Positions 57,500-64,000 of a stretch of 64,000 nucleotides of DNA are shown here, piece by piece; within the stretch, counting starts at the first letter, position 1; every line of letters begins with the position of its first letter. Position numbers and translations under genes: made by a program. The DNA lies in assembly GCF_042675745.1 (NCBI RefSeq), contig NZ_JBHTJM010000009.1, positions 186,001 to 250,000 on the forward strand. The letters are read 5' to 3'. A model generated the notes under the pieces. It searched no databases. It worked only from the letters and a program-made list of their open reading frames with translations, and was not told the DNA's origin. The DNA is from Pseudofulvibacter geojedonensis. GTDB lineage: Bacteria; Bacteroidota; Bacteroidia; Flavobacteriales; Flavobacteriaceae.

Positions 57500-59008
57500 T
57501 TATGCTTCAGCTAACATTTTCTCTCCAGCTTCTATAGCTTCTTCTATAGTTCCTTTTAAGTTGAATGCTGCTTCTGGTAAGTGATCTAACTCACCGTCCA
57601 TAATCATATTAAATCCTTTAATAGTATCTTTAATATCTACTAAACATCCTGGGATACCTGTAAACTGCTCTGCTACGTGGAATGGCTGAGATAAGAAACG
57701 TTGAACTCTACGAGCACGTCCTACCGCCAATTTATCTTCCTCAGATAATTCTTCCATACCTAAAATAGCGATAATATCTTGTAATTCTTTGTAACGTTGT
57801 AATAACTCTTTTACTCTTTGAGCACAGTTATAATGATCATTACCTAAGATATCAGCTGTTAAAATTCTTGATGTAGAATCTAACGGATCTACCGCTGGAT
57901 AAATACCTAACTCGGCAATTTTACGAGATAATACTGTTGTTGCATCTAAGTGAGCAAACGTTGTTGCTGGTGCTGGATCTGTTAAATCATCCGCAGGTAC
58001 GTAAACGGCCTGTACAGATGTAATAGATCCTTTTTTAGTTGAAGTAATACGCTCCTGCATTGCACCCATTTCTGTTGCTAATGTTGGCTGATAACCTACC
58101 GCAGAAGGCATACGTCCTAATAATGCTGATACCTCAGACCCTGCTTGTGTAAAACGGAAGATGTTATCTACGAAGAATAATACATCTTTTCCTTGTCCGT
58201 CTCCTGCTCCATCACGGAAGTACTCAGCTATTGTTAATCCAGATAATGCTACACGAGCACGAGCTCCTGGAGGCTCATTCATTTGTCCGAATACGAAAGT
58301 TGCCTTAGATTCTTTCATAGCAGCTTTATCTACTTTAGAAAGATCCCATCCACCTTCTTCCATAGAGTGAATAAAGTCATCACCATACTTGATAATACCT
58401 GACTCTAACATCTCTCTTAAAAGGTCATTTCCTTCACGAGTTCTTTCTCCTACTCCTGCGAATACAGAAAGTCCACCATGTCCTTTTGCAATATTGTTAA
58501 TTAACTCCTGAATCAATACTGTTTTACCTACTCCAGCACCTCCAAATAATCCAATCTTACCTCCTTTTGCATAAGGCTCAATTAAGTCGATTACTTTAAT
58601 ACCTGTAAATAAAACTTCTGTAGAAGTTGATAATTCTTCAAATTTAGGTGCTTGACGGTGAATTGGTAAACCAGCATCTCCTGACTTTGGTAATTCTCCT
58701 AATCCGTCAATCGCATCACCAATTACGTTGAAAAGACGACCATAAACATCATCTCCAATTGGCATTTGTATTGGGTTACCAGTAGCAACTACCTCTGTAC
58801 CTCTACTTAAACCATCTGTAGAATCCATAGAGATTGTACGTACAGTGTTTTCTCCAATATGAGATTGTACCTCTAATACTAATTTTGTACCGTTATTGTT
58901 TACTTCTAATGAATCGTAAATCTTTGGAAGTTGACCATTTGAGCTGTTAAACTCTACATCCACAACTGGTCCGATAATCTGTGCAACTTTTCCTGTAACT
59001 GCTGACAT
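57500..59008 (-). CDS. atpD: F1 ATP synthase beta subunit
   Basis: The 502-residue catalytic subunit has the P-loop GGAGVGKT (156-163), GERTREGNDL, the ALSGLTIAEYFRD and DSTSRILTADILGNDHY segments and the nucleotide-contact region. It forms the active sites of the ATP synthase. In Bacteroidota atpD-atpC is usually separate from the main atp operon, as here. It has a complete promoter and a hairpin at the 5' end of its leader. Confidence 0.97.
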   Translation of the reverse strand: MSAVTGKVAQIIGPVVDVEFNSSNGQLPKIYDSLEVNNNGTKLVLEVQSHIGENTVRTISMDSTDGLSRGTEVVATGNPIQMPIGDDVYGRLFNVIGDAIDGLGELPKSGDAGLPIHRQAPKFEELSTSTEVLFTGIKVIDLIEPYAKGGKIGLFGGAGVGKTVLIQELINNIAKGHGGLSVFAGVGERTREGNDLLREMLESGIIKYGDDFIHSMEEGGWDLSKVDKAAMKESKATFVFGQMNEPPGARARVALSGLTIAEYFRDGAGDGQGKDVLFFVDNIFRFTQAGSEVSALLGRMPSAVGYQPTLATEMGAMQERITSTKKGSITSVQAVYVPADDLTDPAPATTFAHLDATTVLSRKIAELGIYPAVDPLDSTSRILTADILGNDHYNCAQRVKELLQRYKELQDIIAILGMEELSEEDKLAVGRARRVQRFLSQPFHVAEQFTGIPGCLVDIKDTIKGFNMIMDGELDHLPEAAFNLKGTIEEAIEAGEKMLAEA

Positions 59009-59040
59009 TCTTAACTATTTAATGTTTAGAAAATTAACTG

Positions 59041-59063
59041 GAAAAAAGGTTAGCCCTTTTTTC
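59041..59063 (-). other. 5'-end hairpin in the atpD leader
   Basis: GAAAAAAGG (59041-59049) pairs with CCTTTTTTC (59055-59063) around TTAGC. Transcription from the promoter just upstream should begin near 59063, so this stem would form the very 5' end of the mRNA and could protect it. Confidence 0.5.
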
Positions 59064-59069
59064 GCGGTG

Positions 59070-59097
59070 CAAAGATATGTTTTTAATTCAAAAACAA
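59070..59097 (-). promoter_or_regulatory. Promoter of atpD-atpC
   Basis: TTG (59097-59095), 17 bp and TATCTTTG (59077-59070) on the minus strand form a complete promoter, with a leader of about 55 nt. Confidence 0.75.
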
Positions 59098-59127
59098 CTA
59101 CTAAAAATTAGATTTTTACGCAACAAA

Positions 59128-59156
59128 AAAAGCATCTGCTTGTAACAGATGCTTTT
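59128..59156 (-). terminator. Terminator of the GT5-DUF4270-glmS transcript
   Basis: The 11-bp stem AAAAGCATCTG (59128-59138) with CAGATGCTTTT (59146-59156) is followed by Ts on the minus strand, after glmS. Confidence 0.8.
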
Positions 59157-59180
59157 CTTTTATTTATTTATACACAATAA

Positions 59181-61028
59181 TTACTCTACAGTAACCGATT
59201 TTGCTAAGTTACGTGGCTGATCTACATTACAATCTCTCATTACCGCAATGTGGTATGATAATAATTGTAATGGTATCGTTGTTAATAAAGGACTTAATAA
59301 CTCTAATGTATCTGGAACCTCTATTACATGATCTGCTAATTCTTTTACATGTACATCCCCCTCATTAACAATAGCAATAATTTTTCCAGATCTAGATTTT
59401 ATCTCCTGAATATTACTAACTACTTTTTCATAATGACCTCTTTTGGTTGCAATAACTACTACTGGCATCTGCTCATCTATTAAAGCAATAGGACCATGTT
59501 TCATTTCTGCAGCTGGATAACCTTCTGCATGTATATAAGAAATTTCTTTTAGCTTCAAGGCTCCCTCTAACGCTACTGGAAAATTAAAACCTCTTCCTAA
59601 ATACAAAAAGTTAGCCGAATCTTTATATATATCAGAAATAGCTTGAATATGCGCATCTGAGGTCAACGAAGCTTTTATTTTTTCTGGAATTAAAGCTAGC
59701 TCTTGTAAATGCATATGATAATCTGAAGCAGATACATTTCCGTTTGCCTTACCAAGTTTTAAAGCCATTAGAGTTAAAACTGTAATTTGAGTGGTAAATG
59801 CTTTAGTAGAAGCTACACCAATTTCTGGTCCTGCATGCGTATAAGCACCCGCATCTGATTCTCTTGAAATGGTTGACCCTACTACATTACAAACCCCAAA
59901 CACAAAAGCTCCCTTTTCTTTAGCTAATTGAATAGCAGCTCTAGTATCTGCAGTTTCCCCAGATTGAGAAATTGCAATTACAATATCCTTATCAGTAATT
60001 ATAGGGTTTCTATACCTAAACTCTGAAGCATATTCTACCTCAACTGGTATTCTTGCTAAGTCTTCAAAAATATATTCGGCTACTAAACCTGCATGCCAAG
60101 AAGTGCCACAAGCAACAATAATGATTCTATTTGCATTTAAGAACTTCTCAATATGATCATCTACACCAGCCATACGGATAATTCCTTCGTTCACCAACAT
60201 TCTTCCTCTGTAGGTATCTATAACCGCATTTGGCTGCTCATGAATCTCTTTCAGCATAAAATGCTCATAACCACCTTTTTCAATTTGCTCTAAATTTAAC
60301 TGCAATTCTTGAATATAAGGTTGAACCAAAGAATCATCAGATATCTTTCTAATTTTCAATTCTTTTTGCAAACTAATAACTGCTATTTCTTCATCTTCTA
60401 AATAAACAGCATTATTAGTATACTCAATAAACGGTGAAGCATCAGAAGCCACAAAAAACTCTCCTTCTCCTACACCAATAGCCAAAGGACTCCCCATACG
60501 GGCAGCAACTATTTCATGAGGCCTATTCTTGTCGAATACCGCTATAGCATAAGCTCCTACAACCTGTGTTAAAGCCAACCTAACAGCTTTACCTAATTTA
60601 ACACCTTCGTTTTTCTTAACATCCTCTATTAAGTTTATTAAAACTTCTGTGTCTGTATCTGACTGAAAAGTATATCCTCTTTTTGTTAGTTCTTTCTTTA
60701 GTGGGTCGTAGTTTTCAATGATTCCGTTATGAATAATTACCAAATCTCCTGAGTTAGAAACATGAGGATGTGAATTAATATCGTTAGGAACACCATGTGT
60801 TGCCCATCGAGTATGACCTATACCTAATGACCCATTAGTTGTAATTTCATTCTCTGCACGTGCTTGTAAATCGGCTACTTTCCCTTTTGTTTTGGACAGT
60901 TTGATGTCAACACCATCATACAAAGCAACTCCTGCACTATCATACCCCCTGTATTCTAATCTTTGTAATCCTTTTATAATAATAGGGTATGCTTCTCTAT
61001 AACCAATGTAACCAACTATTCCGCACAT
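59181..61028 (-). CDS. glmS: Glucosamine-fructose-6-phosphate aminotransferase (isomerizing)
   Basis: GlmS makes glucosamine-6-phosphate for peptidoglycan and other sugars. The 615-residue protein has the glutaminase nucleophile Cys2 (MCGIVGYIG), RGYDSAG and GHTRWATHG in the N-terminal half, and two SIS domains in the C-terminal half (ACGTSWHA, SQSGETADTRAA, EIGVASTKAFTTQ), ending NLAKSVTVE. It starts 3 bp after the DUF4270 stop. No glmS ribozyme fold is visible upstream. Confidence 0.97.
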   Translation of the reverse strand: MCGIVGYIGYREAYPIIIKGLQRLEYRGYDSAGVALYDGVDIKLSKTKGKVADLQARAENEITTNGSLGIGHTRWATHGVPNDINSHPHVSNSGDLVIIHNGIIENYDPLKKELTKRGYTFQSDTDTEVLINLIEDVKKNEGVKLGKAVRLALTQVVGAYAIAVFDKNRPHEIVAARMGSPLAIGVGEGEFFVASDASPFIEYTNNAVYLEDEEIAVISLQKELKIRKISDDSLVQPYIQELQLNLEQIEKGGYEHFMLKEIHEQPNAVIDTYRGRMLVNEGIIRMAGVDDHIEKFLNANRIIIVACGTSWHAGLVAEYIFEDLARIPVEVEYASEFRYRNPIITDKDIVIAISQSGETADTRAAIQLAKEKGAFVFGVCNVVGSTISRESDAGAYTHAGPEIGVASTKAFTTQITVLTLMALKLGKANGNVSASDYHMHLQELALIPEKIKASLTSDAHIQAISDIYKDSANFLYLGRGFNFPVALEGALKLKEISYIHAEGYPAAEMKHGPIALIDEQMPVVVIATKRGHYEKVVSNIQEIKSRSGKIIAIVNEGDVHVKELADHVIEVPDTLELLSPLLTTIPLQLLSYHIAVMRDCNVDQPRNLAKSVTVE

Positions 61029-61031
61029 AAT

Positions 61032-62690
61032 CTATTCTGTTCTTTTAGTATAGTAAATCTTTAACTTTAACTTTTTATCTTCATCTGTTTCATCCTCATT
61101 GTATAAAACCGTTCCTCTATGAGAAACTACAGATGAAGACAAAACTAAATCAGAAGAACCATCACTGGCCTCTGTATTTTTAATTTCTGAACTTCCTAAT
61201 AATGAAATATTATTTGACAACATTAACCCTAACCTTACATTGGTAGAATCTGATTTTATTAGACTATGAACATGCTCAGTAAGGCTAATGTCATACTTAA
61301 CACCATTACCAGAAGCATCCCTTTGTAGCCTACCTAAATGTTTAATTTTAACATTATTAGGATTTGTATCTGTAGTTGCATCAAAGATATAATCTAACAA
61401 AACTTGATTACTGTCTATATTAAATAACATTATACGCTCTGGTTCACTACCATGTGGCATAGTATTATCAACATAAAATTGCATATTCGCTTCATTAATT
61501 AACCAATCTTCTGCTGCTGCAATTTCTTTTAATTCTTCAAGGTCTGTCATCCCGTCATTGTCATGATCACCTTTTAATATTTCAATTTCAGCCATTGAAC
61601 CTTCACCTCCTTTTAAATATAACCTATCTGGTTGTTGGTTATAATTAAAATCATTTTCAAAAAAGGTTACATTTCTTCCTGTGAAAGTCATCTTTACCAC
61701 CCCTTCTGTAGGAGTCGTTACTGGATCATCATCTTCATTATTTACTCCATCTCCATTAGTGTCTTCTGGATATGTTACAACATCGTACTCATAAGTAATG
61801 TCTATATAGGCTTGAGACAAATCTAAGCCCATGAGAGTGCCCGCATTAGCATTAACGCTTTCTGCTTTTAAATACAGTCCTCTATAAAAATTTTGAAAAC
61901 TGCTTTCATTTTCTAAGTTTGATGCATTAGCAGGATCTAACAGCCAATCAAAATTAGCCAAGTTAGCAGCATCAGCAGGTACATCACTATTATACTCTAC
62001 CCATAGTCTTGGAGAAAGTCGTTCAACAACTTGTGGGTCAGCTGGATCTTCAGGATCTTCTTCAAAAATCCTTCTCTCGTCTTCACTAGGAACAAAATTA
62101 TCATTTGAATAAATTTCTTCTAATAAATTACCATTCAATAAACTAGCATCATTTGAATAAAACTTCTGAGCTTCATCAAAATCTCCATTATCTCCTGGCG
62201 CATATTCATTTAAAAAATAATTTGAACGATGAATTGATAATTTTATTTCTGTTGCTCCATAAATAGAATCTAGCTCATAAGTTCCATTACCATCAGCATC
62301 TGTTTCTGTTTTCGTACTGTAATACGGAACAGCTATTACTACTTTTTTTAATCGTGATGTTGGGTCAAAATCAATTCCATAAACATTTAATTTAACTTGA
62401 GAAACTATTGTATTGGTAGTATTACCATAAATAGGATCATGATAATAGCCTAATAAATTATATGACAAATTATCTGTTTGAACTGGAAATGGAATCGTAT
62501 TCCCTTGAGGGGAATGAAAATTAATTTGTTCTGTAGAAACACTTAACATAGACTGATCTACTTGTAATCCACCTTCAAAATTAGTTTGATCTAAAATATC
62601 ACTACCAATACCATTAAAATCTTTCTCACAAGAAGTAAAAAAGAATGCAATTACAAGAATTGCACACATTAGATTTTGTATTCTTTTCAT
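61032..62690 (-). CDS. DUF4270 lipoprotein
   Basis: The 552-residue protein has a lipoprotein signal (MCAILVIAFFFTSCEKDFNGIGSDIL) and the start pattern of DUF4270, in which the lipid Cys is followed by a short acidic and GIGxD segment. The body is beta-rich and has Ca-binding-like DxDxDG runs (DTNGDGVNNEDD; DHDNDGMTDLEE). The function is unknown. I recall its place between a GT5 gene and glmS as the usual order in Flavobacteriaceae. Gaps are 3 and 8 bp. Confidence 0.85.
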   Translation of the reverse strand: MKRIQNLMCAILVIAFFFTSCEKDFNGIGSDILDQTNFEGGLQVDQSMLSVSTEQINFHSPQGNTIPFPVQTDNLSYNLLGYYHDPIYGNTTNTIVSQVKLNVYGIDFDPTSRLKKVVIAVPYYSTKTETDADGNGTYELDSIYGATEIKLSIHRSNYFLNEYAPGDNGDFDEAQKFYSNDASLLNGNLLEEIYSNDNFVPSEDERRIFEEDPEDPADPQVVERLSPRLWVEYNSDVPADAANLANFDWLLDPANASNLENESSFQNFYRGLYLKAESVNANAGTLMGLDLSQAYIDITYEYDVVTYPEDTNGDGVNNEDDDPVTTPTEGVVKMTFTGRNVTFFENDFNYNQQPDRLYLKGGEGSMAEIEILKGDHDNDGMTDLEELKEIAAAEDWLINEANMQFYVDNTMPHGSEPERIMLFNIDSNQVLLDYIFDATTDTNPNNVKIKHLGRLQRDASGNGVKYDISLTEHVHSLIKSDSTNVRLGLMLSNNISLLGSSEIKNTEASDGSSDLVLSSSVVSHRGTVLYNEDETDEDKKLKLKIYYTKRTE

Positions 62691-62698
62691 GTTTTTTC

Positions 62699-63508
62699 TT
62701 ATTCAGCCATTAAGGTATTATAGAATTCTGTATAAGCAGATTCGTACTCATCTGGCGTTTTAAAATCTAAAGTAGGTTTTTCAGAACTTTCAATGTATGT
62801 TGTTAACTCAGAATTAACATCTGATGAGCCTATAATTACACCATCTGAATGATCTATTGCTTGTTTCATGAAGTTATTGTAAGTAGGCTCTTTTAAATCT
62901 TTTATTATTTCTTTATCAATCTCATCAAAAGCAATCTTATCAATCAAATTCATATTTAAAGCTCCATCAAAACCACTAGAATATACAGATGTAACCACTT
63001 TACTGTCTGTAAATAAAGGCTCATCTTTAAAGTACTCTTTTAAATATAAAGGCAATAAAGAAGCCATCCACCCGTGGACATGAATAACATCTGGCGCCCA
63101 ATTTAATTTCTTTACTGTTTCAATAACACCTTTAGCAAAAAAGATTGCCCTCTCATCATTATCAGCAAAAAGTTCTCCGTCTTCATCTGTAAAAGTCGCT
63201 TTTCTCTTAAAATACTCCTCATTATCAATAAAATAAACTTGCATTCTTTCTTTTGGGATAGAAGCCACCTTAATAATTAAAGGCATATCTAAATCATTAA
63301 TTACAAGGTTCATTCCGGACAATCTAATTACCTCATGTAGTTGATGCCTTCTTTCGTTTATATTACCAAATCTAGGCATGAATATCCTTGTTTGTCCTCC
63401 AACAGCATTAACCATTTTAGCCGCTTGAAACGAATTAGACGAAATCTCTGTTTCTGGTAAATATGGAACTACTTCTGACGAAACGTACAAAACCCTTTTA
63501 TCTTTCAT
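62699..63508 (-). CDS. GT5-type glycogen/starch synthase N-terminal-domain protein
   Basis: The 269-residue protein resembles only the N-terminal Rossmann domain of glycogen synthase: RVLYVSSEVVPYLPETEISSNSFQAAKMVNAVGGQTRIFMPRFG (about 4-48), and WAPDVIHVHGWMASLLPLYLKEYF (about 135-158). The C-terminal GT-B half that binds ADP-glucose is missing, and the usual KTGGL loop is replaced by EISS. It may have another role, perhaps linked to GlmS downstream. It is the first gene of this operon. Confidence 0.82.
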   Translation of the reverse strand: MKDKRVLYVSSEVVPYLPETEISSNSFQAAKMVNAVGGQTRIFMPRFGNINERRHQLHEVIRLSGMNLVINDLDMPLIIKVASIPKERMQVYFIDNEEYFKRKATFTDEDGELFADNDERAIFFAKGVIETVKKLNWAPDVIHVHGWMASLLPLYLKEYFKDEPLFTDSKVVTSVYSSGFDGALNMNLIDKIAFDEIDKEIIKDLKEPTYNNFMKQAIDHSDGVIIGSSDVNSELTTYIESSEKPTLDFKTPDEYESAYTEFYNTLMAE

Positions 63509-63579
63509 GTGTATATTTTTAGAGTCACTAATGCTACAAAAAGCAACTTATCTATATATTACTTTAGTTTAAAACTTTG

Positions 63580-63587
63580 CAAAATTA
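63580..63587 (-). promoter_or_regulatory. Possible -7 box of the GT5-DUF4270-glmS operon
   Basis: TAATTTTG on the minus strand lies 71 nt before the ATG at 63508. There is no obvious -33 TTG. Confidence 0.35.
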
Positions 63588-63617
63588 CAAAAATTATGCA
63601 GATTAACAGTAATGTAT

Positions 63618-63625
63618 TAAGTTTG
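63618..63625 (+). promoter_or_regulatory. -7 box of panC
   Basis: TAAGTTTG lies 22 nt before the panC ATG. No TTG at normal spacing was seen. Confidence 0.45.
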
Positions 63626-63647
63626 CCACTCGTTAATTTTTTGTAAA

Positions 63648-64000
63648 ATGACTGTTTTTAATACAAAAAAAGAGGTTGAAACCTTAGTCACCTCCCATAA
63701 AGCAACCAAAAAAACAATTGGTTTTGTTCCAACGATGGGAGCTCTACATAAAGGGCATTTATCTTTAATACAGAATGCTTTTGATGAAAACGACATTGTT
63801 TTTGTAAGCATTTTTGTCAACCCCACTCAGTTTGACAATAATGCTGATTTAGACAAATACCCAAGAACTTTAGATGCCGATGTAAAACTTATAGAAAGTA
63901 TTAGTGATGATATTATAGTTTTTGCTCCTTCTGCTAACGAAATTTACGAACAAGAAATTACTTCTAAAGAGTATAAATTTGACGGTTTAGAATTCGAAAT
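63648..64000 (+). CDS. panC: Pantoate-beta-alanine ligase (5' part)
   Basis: The frame from ATG 63648 runs open to the window end. Its N-terminus has the PanC signature TIGFVPTMGALHKGHLSLIQNA (nucleotide-binding HxGH) and the VSIFVNPTQFDNNADLDKYPRTLDAD segment. PanC joins pantoate and beta-alanine for CoA biosynthesis. The remaining part of the protein lies beyond 64000. It is divergent from the GT5 operon. Confidence 0.93.
   Translation, partial: MTVFNTKKEVETLVTSHKATKKTIGFVPTMGALHKGHLSLIQNAFDENDIVFVSIFVNPTQFDNNADLDKYPRTLDADVKLIESISDDIIVFAPSANEIYEQEITSKEYKFDGLEFE

Noticed and set aside
58161..58370. Plus-strand ORF inside atpD, and similar opposite-strand ORFs across the window
   Set aside because: They lie fully antisense to well-identified genes and encode no recognisable protein; they reflect codon bias of the true gene.
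61029..61031. glmS ribozyme upstream of glmS
   Set aside because: Only 3 bp separate DUF4270 and glmS, so there is no space for a ribozyme.
1..64000. tRNA, rRNA, tmRNA, IS elements, integrases, prophage or CRISPR arrays
   Set aside because: No characteristic sequences or genes of these kinds were seen on reading both strands.

Overview
The window is AT-rich chromosomal DNA from a gliding bacterium of the Bacteroidota, most likely a marine Flavobacteriaceae (Tenacibaculum/Polaribacter-like; the genus is a guess). The evidence is the gliding genes gldD and gldE, type IX secretion (T9SS) C-terminal tails, many SPII lipoproteins, DUF3078/DUF2480/DUF4292/DUF4270 proteins, a HU - tiny basic protein - RNase E/G block, and promoters of the Bacteroidota type (TTG, 17-19 bp, TAnnTTTG) upstream of many genes. 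I saw no tRNA, rRNA, CRISPR array, IS element or prophage. Apart from a few accessory insertions this is core genome.

Layout. 1-1.0 kb: the end of a T9SS-secreted protein facing an alpha/beta hydrolase. 1.0-11.6 kb (minus strand): the Fe-S cluster assembly region sufA-[S23 four-helix protein]-sufB-[lipoprotein]-sufC-sufD, then an M43 metalloprotease, then sufS-[DUF4377 lipoprotein]-sufE-sufT-DUF2480-DUF3078. 11.7-16.3 kb (minus): a surface/periplasm cluster with an MbnP-like copper protein, its MbnH-like di-haem peroxidase, a repeat lipoprotein and a choice-of-anchor B protein. 16.4-18.6 kb: thiL, an HD phosphohydrolase and a bacilliredoxin. 18.7-26.4 kb (plus): a TerB-DnaJ protein and the envelope run flippase-dut-two small proteins-nucleotidyltransferase-TPR-DUF4292-EnvC. 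26.4-29.9 kb (minus): a BlaI repressor, M56/BlaR1-type sensor and TonB-domain proteins, with a triple operator, a partial gene duplication and possible gene debris. 30-39 kb: DUF456, CtpA-type protease, dCMP deaminase, HupE, zinc peptidase, gldD, pheS, gldE, ssb, mutY. 39-43.7 kb: HU, a 29-residue ribosomal-type peptide, RNase E/G, two tandem paralogous secreted proteins, recX. 43.7-51 kb (minus): a JmjC/cupin protein, a beta-barrel protein and the biotin genes bioF-bioD-bioA-ketosynthase-bioB. 51.1-53 kb (plus): a DUF2975 pair with a HTH regulator, and a Skp/OmpH chaperone. 53-57 kb (minus): a compact operon speD - frameshifted K+ channel - DUF4178 - Ser/Arg-rich lipoprotein - membrane aminopropyltransferase. 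57-63.5 kb (minus): atpC, atpD, glmS, DUF4270, a short GT5 protein. The window ends inside panC.

Most interesting points: (1) the polyamine/K+ channel/DUF4178 operon, whose channel gene is split at a 7-T run forming a perfect T-TTT-TTA slippery heptamer; (2) three AACTAAA-NN-TTTAGTT operators around the blaI promoter; (3) a TonB-domain gene born by partial duplication of the neighbouring M56 gene, with relic codons still readable upstream of its start; (4) an MbnH/MbnP pair without a methanobactin cluster; (5) a FabF-like ketosynthase inside the biotin cluster; (6) short dyad repeats of one family in three spacers and inside the bioF reading frame; (7) -7 boxes placed 4-5 nt from ATG, predicting leaderless mRNAs; (8) gldD apparently lacking a normal start codon. 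Product calls rest on my recognition of motifs and family sequences; no database search was run.
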